DNA from: Atopsyche davidsoni
Taxonomy: Eukaryota; Arthropoda; Insecta; Trichoptera; Hydrobiosidae
DNA: 64,000 nt
Assembly: GCA_022113835.1 (NCBI GenBank)
Contig: JAILWY010000023.1
Location: 7,998,001 to 8,062,000 of the forward strand
Direction of reading: 5' to 3'
Shown here: positions 1 through 13,855 of the stretch, one piece after another
How positions within the stretch are numbered: position 1 is the stretch's first letter
How the letters are laid out: the number at the start of each line of letters is the position of its first letter
Position numbers and translations under genes: made by a program
The notes under the pieces: model-generated
The model's input: the letters and a program-made list of their open reading frames with translations, nothing else
What the model was told of the DNA's origin: nothing
Database searches by the model: none

Positions 1-1476
1 TATGTTTTTTTTTACGTGTTTTGATGAAACTAAAGAATGTCTTTATCACAGTACACATATTGAGCAAAAAATACGGTACATTTTATCTATACAAATAATA
101 TATACTATTGGTCACACTTGGAATTGTCTCGTGAAGAATCGTGATTTCTTAATGTAGATACAGTTTTAAGAATCTGTATAAATTTTGAACCCGTTTCCAT
201 GTTTAATTAAATGCGTCAGATGAATTTCGACCTGACCGCCTCTAGTGGCTGTTGGTTAGTGTTATAAACAAGACATGAATCCTAGTACTGTTCGCCGGCA
301 AGCGGCTGCTTGAATTCCTTGTCTATTTGTGTCCAGCGTAAATTCTTGCGCTAGTAAAGATAAACGCTTCTTGTCGGCTCTCCTGTATGTTGACGTGCAC
401 ACGCCCGGAGTTCATGCCCTTTGGGTGCGCTGGCGCGAAACCTCTGGAAGGGCTAATAGGGTATAAATCTAATGTCGTATTTAAATCGCAATTTATGCAC
501 ATTTATTACAATTTATTATAAAAATCCCCCCTGGAATGCAATCTAGCAACATTACAGAATCGATCCGCTGCATCGAATGCGTGTTTAATTATCGGTTTAG
601 AATTTCGACGGAACGACGCGATGCGATGGGCTAATTAATACCCGCGAGCAAATAAATTGCATGCGAAATTATGTAAAGCGATCGCTAAGTTAAACAAATA
701 CGTTCACGCACCCGTCGATGACTACAGGGCGGCCGTTACATGGAAAAGCTTACATTTCAGTTGTCAGCATTTCTTTAGTTATAAAAGTCTCTCGTGCACG
801 GCGAGTAGATCCAATCTCGTGAATTCCACGCGCAGACGAGCGAGGCTATCAATTATCCTGCATTCTATCAAGCTCACCTGTCCGGGCGGCTCATCTGCGC
901 CCCGAGAGCGTGCCCGGCGAGAGAGCCGCGAGGAATGCCGGCACGTGCGTCTCCAGCCCCGCGCCACGTGAACCGCACACGGGACGCCCCATTATTTCAC
1001 GTTTTCAATATACATCATTATCGGCGATTATTCGCTTTGATTTGAAATGACGCGTGCTCGTAACGCTCCGTTAATATTATTGCATTTTACTTGATGGTTT
1101 TGTTTATTATTTATAAGCTTTATCCGTTTATTGGATGCTCGGTTAACTTCAATTGAGACTCGTTCAAACAACAGTACACCCGTAAGGTAAAGGTCACCAA
1201 TATACCAACTAATATTGCATTGAATTTGTTTATGAAAAAAATAATAAAAGTCTTTTGATCCGTCCATCGCGTCACCGAAACTAAAGACTACAATATTTAT
1301 TATTTATATTGTTACTACGGTTTTATTGCAATGGTAATTACACGTGAAGTTGCTTTACTTATAAAGTTCATATGATTGTTGAATTACGCATTTGGCGATC
1401 TTGCTGAAAAATATTAATTGATTGTGCTGTACCTTCAACGAAAATTTCACGTACTATCTTTATTGTTATTTATTGA
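1..1476. other. Non-genic stretch with a GC-richer island
   Basis: No supported gene. The sequence is AT-rich except for a GC-richer block at about 690-990, which contains a CACCTG E-box at 875-880. Short open frames here overlap on both strands and show no domain, splice context or codon pattern, so I leave them out. Confidence 0.5.
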
Positions 1477-1883
1477 CTAGTAATGTAGCCCGTCACAAAA
1501 TGACGTATTTGATGAACGATGCGTCTTTTGTTTTTTTTGTAAAAGTTCTAAATTTGAAATTCTCGCGGTGAACGACATCTCACGGCGAAGAAGTGAATCA
1601 TATAATTCGTAATTCGCTAAAGCATATTTTAAAGTTTATGAATGAAAATATTATCCTATCGTCTTGAAATTCGGCACATAGCTGCGGAAAAATTTACTTA
1701 ACTTATGTGCAAAAAATCAGCGTTGTATCTTTTAAGATATTCTATACAGAACGGAAAAACGAAACATACACACATACAAACAAACACACAATGGCTATTA
1801 TTATAGTAGATATTCTATACAGAACGGAAAAACGAAACATACACACATACAAACAAACACACAATGGCTATTATTATAGTAGA
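1477..1883 (-). mobile_element. Non-autonomous Helitron, minus orientation, with duplicated 5' end
   Basis: Read on the minus strand, the element begins TCTACTATAATAATAGCC after an A. It ends with a short hairpin (CGTCA stem, 5-base loop), about ten bases, and CTAG followed by T. These are the hallmarks of a Helitron: 5' TC, 3' hairpin plus CTRR, and insertion between A and T. It has no coding capacity, so it must be mobilised in trans. It is nearly identical to the copy at 26757-27086 apart from a 73-bp exact tandem duplication of its 5' terminal segment (units at about 1738-1810 and 1811-1883), which gives it two potential 5' termini. It fits the small Helitrons described from Lepidoptera; the exact family is not assignable without a library search. 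Confidence 0.8.
1738..1883. repeat. 73-bp direct tandem duplication
   Basis: Two adjacent copies of a 73-bp unit (1738-1810, 1811-1883) match exactly by eye. The unit is the 5' terminal part of the Helitron; the related copy at 26757-27086 has only one. Confidence 0.9.
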
Positions 1884-4800
1884 TTACCTAATAAACCTGT
1901 AGTTAGTATTTATTACTCAGTAGGGTGCGTTTAAGTAAACGGAAGTTTTTTCACTATTTATTTGGTAAGGGCAACTCTTAATGACATCTATTCTACTATT
2001 GGCAGCACTAAAGCCGAAGGAGATTACTTCGGTACTAAATAAGACATTTTACGGCAAAATCGTGAGGTGAACACACAACTACCTCTTCAGTAGAAACAAC
2101 ACATCAGACTACGTCGTAGAGCGTTCGATATTTTCGTTTTTTTTTATGTACAGGACATGAAAATAAACAGCACGGGCGTGGTACTACCGCGCGTTTTATA
2201 TGTATTATAGAATTCTAACAAAAAAATCAACTATAAACAAAATCACATTTTAGTATGTTTAATTAAAATGTCTGCCATCTTGTCTTTGCATTTTGTGCTG
2301 GTCACGCTCAATGTATTCCGCTTTTTATTTGCGGATGGATTCAGCATTTCTTATGAATATCAGCAGCAAAAAATAGCCAGTAAAAAAACTAGATTTCATT
2401 CGAGTATCGACTGCGATTATTGATATTATAGAAAATAACAAGCCGATTTCTTTTTCTTCTGCGTTCATTGTAACTGTAGTAGTGTTCTGGTTTGTAAATA
2501 ACAATTTATTACTGAAAAATAACAATTATAATCGTAATTACTTTCTTTTTATAGTTCTCTAATACCTACTACGATATAACCTGGATATACCTCGGTCTCT
2601 GTTGGGGTCCAGCGTCTTCAAATCTAATCTTCTCTGTGCGTATTAGTACGTAATAGGCTTCTAAGCTACCTAATCCCCTGTCCGCACTTCAATATCCCCA
2701 ATTATTTCTGAAGAATTCTATTGACTTGCATGATCTGTTTACATACAAAACTTTGTTTGAAATGTCTGTAACTAAGCAGTATTTGTAATTTAATGTTGTC
2801 TTATATATAAAAAAAAAACACTATAAACTTAAATTTGTTTTTTTTTAAATAAAAAAACTTTATTAGAAACGGTATTGCATATGTTGTGTTTTACCTAGTC
2901 AAACCAGCTATTAAACGAATTGAAGATAACGTTTCTGAATATTAAAGGATATATTTTTTATCGCGTGATATACTTATATTTATTAATTGGATCTTATTTG
3001 AAGATATACTTCTGACCTATATATACTTATTGGCTGTGTACTTGGGTTGCAGTGATCATGACTGCCATTGAATCGATGAATTTCTACGTAAGAGTCAGGT
3101 ACAGCAAAATTACAGGTCCTTGGGCTTGCTAAAAGTATAGCGAGTCTTTGTGAAAATAATCCTTCGACTATGATTATCGTTTAGTTTTGTCTATGTCTTC
3201 TTCGTGTTTCTTTTCGCAGTACATCAATTTCATTGTATAATGATTCCCTCTTTGTATAACGATGCGTCTTGTCTCTACAAACAAAGCGTGAATACCTAGA
3301 TCGTTCATCACCAGTTTTCATTTATTATTCAGAATAACAGTTTGATAGATTTGGCAGTCATTGTTACAGGACTTTTTTATTGGATGTTGAGCTGCGTTTA
3401 TTTTTTTATTAATATTTCAACTTTTCGATTTCGGTACTGGAACCATTCTCAAATAACAAACATCAATCAAAATCAGACGGAGCGTTAGACCCAAAAGATG
3501 CACTGCATAGTTTATATCAAACTATTATCGCTCGATATGATTCCCTTATGTGTGGTACATTTCTGGAGCCAGTAGCAAGACCGTGGATCACATTGCTAAA
3601 ATAATCTATATCTGAAGGACCTGTCAGTTACTGAATAAAGTTACAATATTGGAATTATCACTATAATTCTACTTCATACTCATATGAACGTAGTTTAAGC
3701 ACTTAATGAAAATATACTTTGCATCTGTAAACTCAATTTAACGCTATATTTAATCGGTAAACACTACATCATTCACAGTCAAATGAGAATTTCAAATATC
3801 TGCTGATCTTAAGGTCTCCCTACACATACACAGATAATTTTGTAACTGTGAGTTATTTTTGTTCTAGCTTTTGGAATATCAGCTGTAACGTTCTGATTAT
3901 TATTAATATCAGATTTAAATTGTATACACCTCTCTAGCTTATATTTTTCCGGTTAAGAAAGTCATAATTTATACACCAGAGATAATCATAGTTATATATC
4001 GCGTGGTACAGATTATTGCGGATGTAGTAAAAGGGATCTAAATTTAATTTTTTGTGGCTTATTATTATGGTCGAGTCATTGGTTGGTGTTATATAAAAAA
4101 AACTTTCATAAATTAGATTGGCAGTATTGAATTATGTCTAATCATAATCGATAATCACTTTGTAGTCTGCTGGCTATGGACTATATGGAGATTTGCTTAA
4201 CATTGTATATTTTTCGATCAATATTAAACGGACAATAATAATAAAGACATCGCGATTTGCTTATCATGCTTTCGAGAGTATTATTATAGTATATTATTAT
4301 AAAAAAAAATTATTGTTTATTTTTTATGATTTATATAATTATGTATTAAAATAATGAAATAACATTTAAAACAGAAAATATAAATATTTGTACGATAAAT
4401 ATTTCATTAAATAAAAATAAGCTATATTAAACTTTATGATTTGCATGCTATAATGTACAACATAATTAACCCTTAAGTTATTTAATGTTATATCATTTTT
4501 AATAACCTTTATAATAATATTGGAAGCTTATTAACCCATTCCGGATCGGCCGACACTGAAAAATCACACTTGATCAATTTAAAATGAATCTGCTTACCTG
4601 TATTATTAGTTATTGATTAGTATCGTTTCACGGTGAAGCTCCATTAGCATCATTAAAAAAGTGTTCCATAAATATTGTGAAGGTACATATGCATAATACT
4701 TACACATTAAAACCTGTTATTAACATCGGTTCCACGTACCGGCGTCTCCAGTGTTATTACAGATTATGACCCCTGCCTAATCCAGTCCACCGCCGCACCT

Positions 4801-6330
4801 GACTACTTTTTTTTCTTGTATCGTATATAAACAGGTTTATTTTTTTGTAATAAAAAAAAACTGGGAACCTCTTGGAGATGATCCTTAAATTGGAAAGACT
4901 GGATCTGATGGCATCTCTTACCTGCGCACTGACACCACTCGTCTGCATGCATACGAAAATGTTATCTGCTTAACCATTATTTTATGGATATTTGTATTTT
5001 TTATTAGTGTCATCATATAAGTTCTGTTTAAGACAGAACCTTATGCTGGCATATGTTAATTAATATATAAATTGTATAATTCATTGATAAATCTAATGCT
5101 TTCGAATCCGCTTAGTATCACAAATTCCTTGGCGTTATCTTAAAATTTCACATTAGTAAGACACATTAACCTAAAGGTAGACCGAGCGTATTTAAACCTC
5201 GCATAAGATTGATGTATTTCAATTCGACCGTCTTTTGTTTTAAACATATTTTGAGTTTAATTATTAAAGTACTTTTACAATGAAATAGTTTCACCGGTAT
5301 AAAGATTTCGCTATCTATTTATAAATTGATTAAATAGAAATGTTTTACTAGGGATTTATATTATATAAACACATAATTGTTATTAAAGAGGGATCGTCTA
5401 AATTTCATAATTTTAGTCAATAACTAAAATTACAATAACTATGCTTCTTTATTAGTATTCAAGATTTTCCAAATGTGTCTCTAACGGGCCAGCAATTTAA
5501 GGGGCGGTTTTTGTGTCATTTAATTCCTTACTCTACATACAACTCCCGAGATGCTGTTATTGGTAAAACATTTTCCGTGTATTCCGTGCCTTTTCTTTTT
5601 TTCTCTCCCAAGCACAAAAACACATTTCATTTTATTTGATCAACTAACCCTGGGAAGTCCCATTTTGTTTTTTATTGATATGAGAGCTCGGCATGAAGCG
5701 AAGTTAAGTACCACTGATATTTGATAGCTCCATAAACCTTTTCCATTACCTTATTTCACGGAAGGTTGCCGTATTTTAGTATGCGGAATTTTAAACATTA
5801 TCACATTGAATGAAAAAAATGGATTATCTTTAACGAGGCGGTAAAGTCTGCAGCTCTATAAATACTTTCTTATTTCGTTAAAAATCTTAATTGATGCATA
5901 AAAAAGCTACCTGGCAATGTGCCGTGTGATATTTCATTGTTTTCATTCTTGGTAAGTTAGATTATCACAATATTTGCTCAATAGTATCCATTAAAGCTGC
6001 CATTTGATGCTCGATGATTTGCTGTGGTGTTTTATTTTCTAGAATGACCTTATTACAATAAATTATAAATTAAAGCTATACATATATTATATCACACAAC
6101 ACTTAAATGCTCGTATTTAATTTATTCAAACGCTGTATATAAGACCATCAGCAATTTTTTTCATAATCGGAGGTCAGGTAACTCCACCAGTCTCGACTTT
6201 TCTCGGTGATCAATATCGAGCGGACGTTTATCAGTCTGAGAGGACAGCCCAAGTACTCGTGTGTGGAGTGACAGGCTTGCCAGCAACGGAATGTATTGCC
6301 AGTCCACAAAAACAAACTGACGTTTACACC
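1884..6330. other. AT-rich stretch, no supported gene
   Basis: I see no coding region, RNA gene or clear transposon. There are many homopolymer A/T runs and a few weak splice-like sites. An example is a good donor (CAG|GTAAGA, minus strand, near 4921) after a nine-codon reading frame, with no convincing partner exon. Confidence 0.4.
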
Positions 6331-6381
6331 TGCAATTAATGATATGTAATATTTTTAACGTTTCTTTTTTCTTTGTTTCAG

Positions 6382-6453
6382 GTGAGGAATGCGACGCTTG
6401 TGTTCTACTGCGGCTGTAATTTGGACACCTTTGCTCACCTCGCTCAACTTTAG
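6382..6453 (+). other. Candidate terminal exon (24 codons, then stop)
   Basis: A long pyrimidine tract ends in AG at 6380-6381, one of the best acceptor sites in the first 34 kb. After it a frame runs 23 sense codons (VRNATLVFYCGCNLDTFAHL and three more) to TAG at 6451-6453. An AATAAA polyadenylation signal follows at 6524-6529. Acceptor, short frame, stop and poly(A) signal in that order are what a 3' terminal exon looks like. No upstream coding exon is recognised, and the peptide matches no family I know. It could be the end of an unseen gene, a lncRNA exon, or chance. Confidence 0.3.
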
Positions 6454-6529
6454 CTCAGTAATTACTATAGTTTGTTGAATGGAGCTTGGTCAAAAATTAA
6501 AAAAATGTATTCCTGTGCCCTTTAATAAA

Positions 6530-9055
6530 AATATTTTTGGGTAAATTAACCTATTTCAAATTTGAAATATGTTTTTATTTTAGATTGACATTTCATATGA
6601 GTCATAAAAAATATTTTTTTAATGGCCGAAATGCACAATCAAAAATTAATGCAGTTCAGATACTGCGCTGAAGTTAAAAAAAATATTATTTCATTTGCTA
6701 AACATTTTACGCCAAACCACGCCCATAGCTTAGCAGAATATTCTACAAGTATCTATCGTTTTAATCTAAAAGCTTATTCTATATCTTCGCCATCATCACT
6801 TCACAACTCGAATCGGTAGAGAATGGCAAACACTCGTAACTCGTATTATTTTAAAATATATTTAAAATTCTACCCAGTGTTTTTATAACGAAGAGCTTCA
6901 GATAAGAGCGCGTATTTCCTATGTATACTTGTAGATTTGACAAATTATTTATTACGTTCGGTTTTGAAGTGCCGAGGCAATCCAATCATCTCCACATAAA
7001 TATTTTCGTTAGGCTGCTCATCTCGCGGCTGGAAGCGCCGGGATAAAGAGAGCTCGGAACAAGTAACAAAGACACTCATCCCTTCCCGCACCCAACAATA
7101 GAGAACAGAGATTGATGATGATTATTATGGCTTACGGATTAAAAAAATCATCTCTAGATTATATATTAATTTGAAATAACATAAATACTCAAATTTTGTA
7201 TATTATGCCGCATATTTCATTTTCGAATGCTCTAACGTTTTAGTCTCGGCACTATGACCAAGTCACCCAGAGGCAAGAAATTTAAAAAAACAACAACGCG
7301 GCAAAACGTCCAAGAACTGAGAATTTTTAAGAACGGTTGCGAAAACCTGCCAACATATTGAAATAACATAATTTTTAGAAAATAAAACATAGCTAAATGT
7401 AAGATTTCCGTTAGGGATAAGCTTTGAACAATCTATTATCTACGTCATGGATTTGTATATATAAATACAAAGGCGAGAAAGACTCGCCTATATCTTAATA
7501 AAACTTCAAATGGTTATTTAGCTTATTCAATTATTTTTTTTACGTTTAAAAATAAATTAGTAATAACTTTTGTGTTTTTGATTCCATTGAATGTAAAATA
7601 AACTCAGACAGTCATACGTTAATACTTAGCACAAAAGAAGCATAGATTTTTTTCTGAATAATGTATATACTAAAAGAATAATAACCTTTTGATCAACTTC
7701 TGGTTTTTTTTAAATCAGTAATACATAAAATAGCAATTTCGTGACGGCCATTATAAATGATGTTTTTAGTTTTCGAATAGAACACAGCCATTCTAAGATA
7801 AAAAGGGTAATAAATGTTCCTAAGGTAGTGGATAATATATTCGATTTAGACGTTGAAAACAAAAATAGGCAATTCTACAGACATCAGTAAAAATACCACC
7901 CGATTCCTAATGGGTATAATTTATTTTATATCAATCGCAATATTACGCACTTGCTCTGTCGCCACGTGGTTTCTGCGTAGGCAGTGCGCACTACACCTGC
8001 CTACCTGCTTTGTACGAACATCATGTTTGCTTAGCTCATTTGTATACATTCGCTTATTTGTTTACACTGAACTCCACAGTTTTTCATTTATTACTTAGTT
8101 TGATTATTCTATTGTTTTCCGAATGACTAATTGCAATCTCATCATTTTTCCATAAATCATTGAAATTTCTAAACGTGAACATATTTTGTATAATCTACCT
8201 GAGAACCTTTAATCAATTTCTGTTAATCTATTTCAAAAACATAACAAATTCATTTTCATTTTCCCGTTACTGTCTTGTTACAATTTCTATCTTCATTTTA
8301 TATAAAAAAAATAAGAAAAGTGACTTGTGAACTTTTTTTGTATTCGTTTCATATCAACAACGCTTTGAAAAGTATGATCAATATTCAATTGATAATCTAA
8401 ATAACATGAATTATTGATTCAATGCCGATTGCGATCTCAATTGAATTCAGACTTTCTCCGGCAGTTTTTCGCTGAGCATCGAATGTTCACAGCGCACATC
8501 ACGCAATACACGGTGTATATACAGGCATTTATAAAATGTGACGGTACATTTTATGCTTACTGATTACTTTCGCGGAATATCGCCAATCTTAGATATTTCA
8601 ACCTGTTACACGTTTAATCATTTGATTTGGTCTGTACCTGCGCTGTTTTTAAGTTATACTTTCATTTTAAACTGGGAAGATGCGTTCTCTGGCGCCTAAC
8701 GTTGGTCGTGCTCAAACGCTCTATATTTCCAAAATGGATCCGGTCAGCTGTCCAATAACAAAATCAGCTATTTAGTTTTAATCTAATTGGGAAGAAATAC
8801 TTAAAAATCATAATGGTAATAATGTGTACTTCAAAATTTTTTAATGTTGCAAAAATTTTGAAGCTTGAATTTCAATGGTTAAATAATTTTAGATACCCAT
8901 TTTAATATATTTGTCAATAATCATCTTACAAGGCTTTACACATACTGACATAACAGTGCTGCGTTTTAATGTATCAAAAACAATAAAATATGTCGTCTGT
9001 AAATTTCTTGGGAATTTGTCGTATCCACTGCACCAGTTCATCATTTAACAGTGCG
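6530..9055. other. AT-rich stretch, no supported gene
   Basis: Nothing recognisable beyond a small 7-bp GC hairpin near 7470-7490 and a short GC-richer patch near 7010-7090. Short open frames here are not credible as genes. Confidence 0.4.
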
Positions 9056-9059
9056 TATA

Positions 9060-9260
9060 GTTTATCATGTAACCCAGATCCGGTCGCGACGCGCTGGCCC
9101 GTGAGTCATGGCGAGGTTGCGCCAGCCCGAAAAGGTTTTCTTTAAAAGCCTCTGCCAAGCCCCCGCGACACGGAATTATCTGTAAATGAAATTTTCCGAC
9201 CCGGCAGACTTCTGGTGTGCTCTGTCCCGGCGGGTGACCTATATCAGCTCTGGGTCAGCG
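9060..9260. promoter_or_regulatory. GC-rich island, possible enhancer
   Basis: A 200-bp GC-rich block in AT-rich surroundings, with no reading frame of note. It contains GTGAGTCA at 9101-9108, an AP-1/CNC-Maf-type core that recurs in other islands of this window. A regulatory role is inferred only from composition and motif. Confidence 0.3.
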
Positions 9261-11015
9261 AAATGCTATAAAACTATCGATTCGTTTCAATTCTGTCATT
9301 TTTACAAAGGAAGCGCAATTGTAGTGAGACCCTTACTCAGCAGGGCTTAAGCCCTATTTTTCAGTAAACGTTGGGAGAAAAATTATATGTAGTATATTTC
9401 TGATACAAAAAATTGAACAAACTCGGAAGACACATTAAATCGACTAATAAAAACAATTTTCATTGCTAAGTATGGTGTAAGCTGTCTTTGCTGTCGTGTT
9501 TTATTTATTTTTTATTATTTAATATATTATGAATAAACCCATTTTTAAAAGAACGGGCTTATAATTAAATTAAAAATTGGCAGCTGCGTTCAGAGGGGAT
9601 TTCATTAGATTTTACTGGCGAATAAGCACATAAAGGTGTAGTTTTAGTATTATGTATCATAAAATATCAAAAGCGATACTTATATTATACTAACATCAAC
9701 TTAAAACCGCACCATTTTTATTTTTTTTCATTATAGAGCATTTAGTCAAGACAACTATTATAATAGTTACATAATTATGTTATTATTATTGTGCTTAGAG
9801 TAGAATAATATCTAAAAAGTATTATATATAAAAATTGTAAGATGTTTTTTGTACGACTTATTACTATTTTATACAGATCCGTACAAAGAAGCAATATTTG
9901 CAAGCCGAACTAGTACATATAAAATAAAGGTAATAAGTAATTCATTGTCAATTCAGTTGACGAGCTTTCATTCGATCTGAATGTAATATTATACAGAGGT
10001 TCGTCTATTCCGAATCAGTGGAATGAATTAAAACATTGTTTGCAAACCCGAATCAATATATTCAATGAAATATTCGAGATTATATTTCTTACATTACGGG
10101 TAAAATAACTCTCCACGCCTGTGAAGCGTCTCAAATATATTTACATCATTTCTGGTGGTAAATATTTACGGCAGTAACTAAATTGATTAACCAGGCTTAA
10201 TTAATAGTCAAGGCCGGGTCGGTTTCTTTATCTCTCCTCATGCCTAATTTGTGGTTAAATTATTTCACTCGATTTCGGGGAAAGTTAATATCTTTAATTA
10301 TATATTTTACTCACATTAAAGATAATTTCAGTTCAATCAGCCTGTCGAAATAATTTTAACTCTGAATATTAACAGAAAAGAGTATATGGTGGTAGTTTAT
10401 TTGTACATAACATGTTGTCTTGCTCTCCAAACTATTATGTGAGTTTATTTATTACGAAAGAAGACGCAGCTGTTATGAAAAATGCAATTTACTTAAGTTT
10501 TGTAAACTTTTGAAGTTTTATCGGATATATTACATATCGCCCTTTTACTTACAAATCTACCAAAAACCTTCCCTATCCTTAACAATTTGATAATTATCTG
10601 TACCTACAAATAATTACTATGTAAATCTTATAAAAGTCCATTTAGATTTTCCATGGAAGTTTTTTGCACCAAAAGGTCGATATTACTATATTCTCATATA
10701 TCTTTTTTGGCAAACGAATTTTTAAATATTAAGTCATGCTTTCGATTCAGTTATTGTTTTATTTATTTATTATTTTCAAATAATCGGTTTAAACCAATCA
10801 GTAACAGTTTGAATTTTATTTTATACATTTTTTCGTGAAATATTTCTGCGATGATTTTATTTACTGATAAGCGCAGCTCATGGTGTTTGGTTTCAGTAGG
10901 GTGGGATTATTCTTGTTATCACTGAATAAAGCTAACCATTGTGTTTATGGAGTACGGAGCCGAACGATTTTATCCTGAAGATTTGCTTTAGACGCACTGC
11001 AGCTGCTTTGCATTG
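9261..11015. other. AT-rich stretch, no supported gene
   Basis: Nothing recognisable. Short open frames only. Confidence 0.4.
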
Positions 11016-11019
11016 TTAT

Positions 11020-11330
11020 CAATTTTTAGTGAGTAATGGGAGCAGTCCACTCGTACGGCGCTTCACATCCCGCTGGCTCCGTTCGGCTCTGGTGTTCCGC
11101 TCCGAAAAACCGAACGCGGCAAGCTCGCTCGGAACATCTGCGGGTTTGCTAAAATATGAAAAACAATATGCAGTTTTTTTTTTAATAAAATGCTGACAAA
11201 AATGGCCGCCCGCCACCTGTCGCCATAATACTTTTTGTTGCCATCGCAGGAGGACAGGTGTGCCTTGTGATTTCAGCAATTTGCATCCTGGCCGCTTAGG
11301 ACGTTGCACTCGGCAACAATCGATAATACT
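11020..11330. promoter_or_regulatory. GC-rich island, possible regulatory element
   Basis: A GC-rich block interrupted by a poly-T stretch. It holds a CACCTG E-box at 11214-11219, ATGGCC/GCCAT cores of the type bound by Pho/YY1, and an ATCGAT core near its right end. Open frames on both strands overlap each other, so coding is unlikely. Confidence 0.3.
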
Positions 11331-13640
11331 CAACTCAATTCGTATTCTCTCCTAAACTTTTGATACAGCGATTATTTTTTTTCGAAATATAATCCAAGTT
11401 GGGTATACTGTGATATATGGAATCAGTTTCATAGCTCTATTAGAACTGTGCCTATGATACTCGTCAAACAAGACCTACTAACCTTATGCCACATTCTTTG
11501 CGCTATAGGTCATCGTCGAGTACAACGAATGACAGATTTGACAAGAAATTTGTTATTAATGTATCTGGTCTTTCTAAATATGCATCGTACACATGTTCTA
11601 CTTCGTTTTTACTTCTAGATTGAGATTTCACTCTTTGAAAATGGTACGTAGACACGTATTACAAAGAACTCGGTTCCCTTATATTATAAAAAGGCAAATG
11701 AAGTCAATAACATTTTTACCTTAATATACCGCTCATTTTCATTATTCTTGTACCACTTTTCGTTTAGTGGTAATTTTACTGGTCTCTTCTCCTGTTTGCG
11801 ATACGTTCAAATTCCTTTATATATTTTTTGATTTCGTATTATACATGTAGACAGATATGACGCAGTAATGAAACGCGTTCACCGCATTGTTTAATCTATT
11901 GTGTGCGACCGCAAGTGTGTGAACGTTCGGCTGATGGCGCGAGCAGACGTCAGTCATCCTTGACACGAGAATCGTTTGTTGTCTGAGCATTTGTGAAGCT
12001 CCTTTAATAAAGCATGGCCCGCCCGTCAGCCAGGCGGCCTGTTCATAATTATAATTGACCTAAATTTTCATTAATGGAAAGGAAATTCCGACCAAAAAAC
12101 AGGGACACGTTTATAATTAATGGAATTCGTGTAGTTGACATTGAACCTAGTGCTGTGGACTATTCTTGAAGAATTTAACACAAAAATATCGGAATATAGA
12201 TTTCAACCAAGGAGTGTAATGAACTTTCGATTATCCGTACTAATTACTAACAAGGTGGGCTCGCGTAGTTGCTTCAGTTGCGTAAAATACGTAATTGGAT
12301 TAATATATTATGGAAATGTTTAGTAAATTATATCAAAACTGTTTTAAATTTATAATATTTTTACATTATTTGATAAAGGATGCCTCAGTGCGTTTACTGT
12401 GGTGATCGCGGTTATTGTTGATCAGACTTGGGCGTTCTAATAATAATGACTTTGTAAGTAATATTAAAACAAATCGTTGTGGTAGTCTATGCAGTGATAA
12501 TAATGATGATTATTCCAGGCTACCACCAATATATATACATATTATGTATACCATTTATTTTTAAAACATTTCATTTTACATATAATTAACATTACCAACA
12601 TTAGTAAAATTGTAATCTAAATATACTCGATAAAGAATAAATGATAAACCTGTGTCAAATGTTATTTATGTTTAAAAAAATTTAACATATGTTTAAAAAA
12701 TAACAAAAGAATAGAAAATTTTTTTCATTCCTTATTTGTTTGGTCTATAGAATTTTGCAAAATTTTCTTAAAATTTTATTCTATATTTACAAATGTTTTG
12801 ATTCTCTCGTGAACGATTACGGCTGACTGAAAAGTTGAAGTCGAATAAATATTATATAATCAAGTGAATCAGTTTTTTTTTAATGACCAGTGCTGGAAGC
12901 AACCAGATCTAACTAAATAATGTTATGGACTAATCACAGGATAATGATGATCGCTGATTTTTTGGATTATGAATACCAGCATAGTGTCGATTTTTAAAAA
13001 AACGGATAATTGATTTGTAGCAAAATATAAACTTATTGCAGCAGTCATTTCTGTTTTTAACTCGAAGTATTTATCAAGTTACACTTAATCGCTGGAAAGT
13101 GTTAAACAACCAATTTGACACACCATGTCATTATTGAAACATTTTTACAATTAGTTTTAGAATTAGTTGAAATAGAGTTTGCGGTCCGGGGATTGTAGAA
13201 TGACTGTATTTATTTTTTGCACGTAATTATGGTTGTATGTCGATAATTACGTTTAATAAGTTATTATTTGTAGAGACATTAGACTGTTACTAGGATGACG
13301 ACGACTCCATATTCGTCTGCTCCAAATCATATAGAAGTATTACTTTTAGTATAATGACAAATAAAATTTGTATTTATTTTCAGTGAATCGTAGTGGTACA
13401 TTTGCATCTGGTAGCTTTATAATTTACTATTGATCGCTTTGATGGTGGGTGTGTTTGAGAATCAGACCAACAAATATTGATAAGTTAATTTTAACATTTT
13501 TTTCCCAACAGTAGACGTGGTTAACAATAATTTTAGATTTTATTTTATTTTAGATCGTAAAATCTGTACAAACCACAATAAGTTCATGCAAATATGTTAG
13601 CAGATTTTAAACGACCACGTGCAGTTTGCTGCGAGCATCG
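11331..13640. other. AT-rich stretch, no supported gene
   Basis: Only A/T-rich sequence with homopolymer runs. I see nothing that can be called. Confidence 0.4.
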
Positions 13641-13644
13641 GCAG

Positions 13645-13705
13645 GTACAGCTGGCCTAGAGGTTAGAATCGTGCATCTGATATGACTGCAAACCGGTTTC
13701 ATCAT
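13645..13705 (+). repeat. Degenerate tRNA-derived SINE head
   Basis: The segment TGGCCTAGAGGTTAGAA at about 13652-13668 matches the A-box region (TRGCNNAGYGG) of tRNA-related SINEs, which commonly carry a similar head in moth genomes. The expected B box further on is badly eroded, and no tail is visible. Confidence 0.4.
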
Positions 13706-13719
13706 CGTCATCATCCTCG

Positions 13720-13855
13720 GAAACAATGGCGATCGGCAGCCCCGGCCTCAGCCGCCCTCGCGCTCACCTGCCGGCCGTGCCCTATCTCACTCGCCCGTCG
13801 GTGATCTTCGAGATAAGTGCTTCACCTGTAATGATACACGCGCACTTACCAGCTT
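13720..13855. promoter_or_regulatory. GC-rich island with paired E-boxes
   Basis: This short GC-rich block follows the SINE-like segment. It contains CACCTG at 13765-13770 and again at 13823-13828, and a GATAAG core between them. There is no reading frame with coding character. The enhancer role is inference. Confidence 0.3.

Noticed and set aside
4739..4948. Possible small minus-strand exons with donor sites
   Set aside because: The donor GTAAGA looks good, but neighbouring frames have stops and no matching acceptor or family.
7440..7500. GC hairpin as a second Helitron 3' end
   Set aside because: The spacing to the next CTRR word is wrong and no matching 5' end is present.
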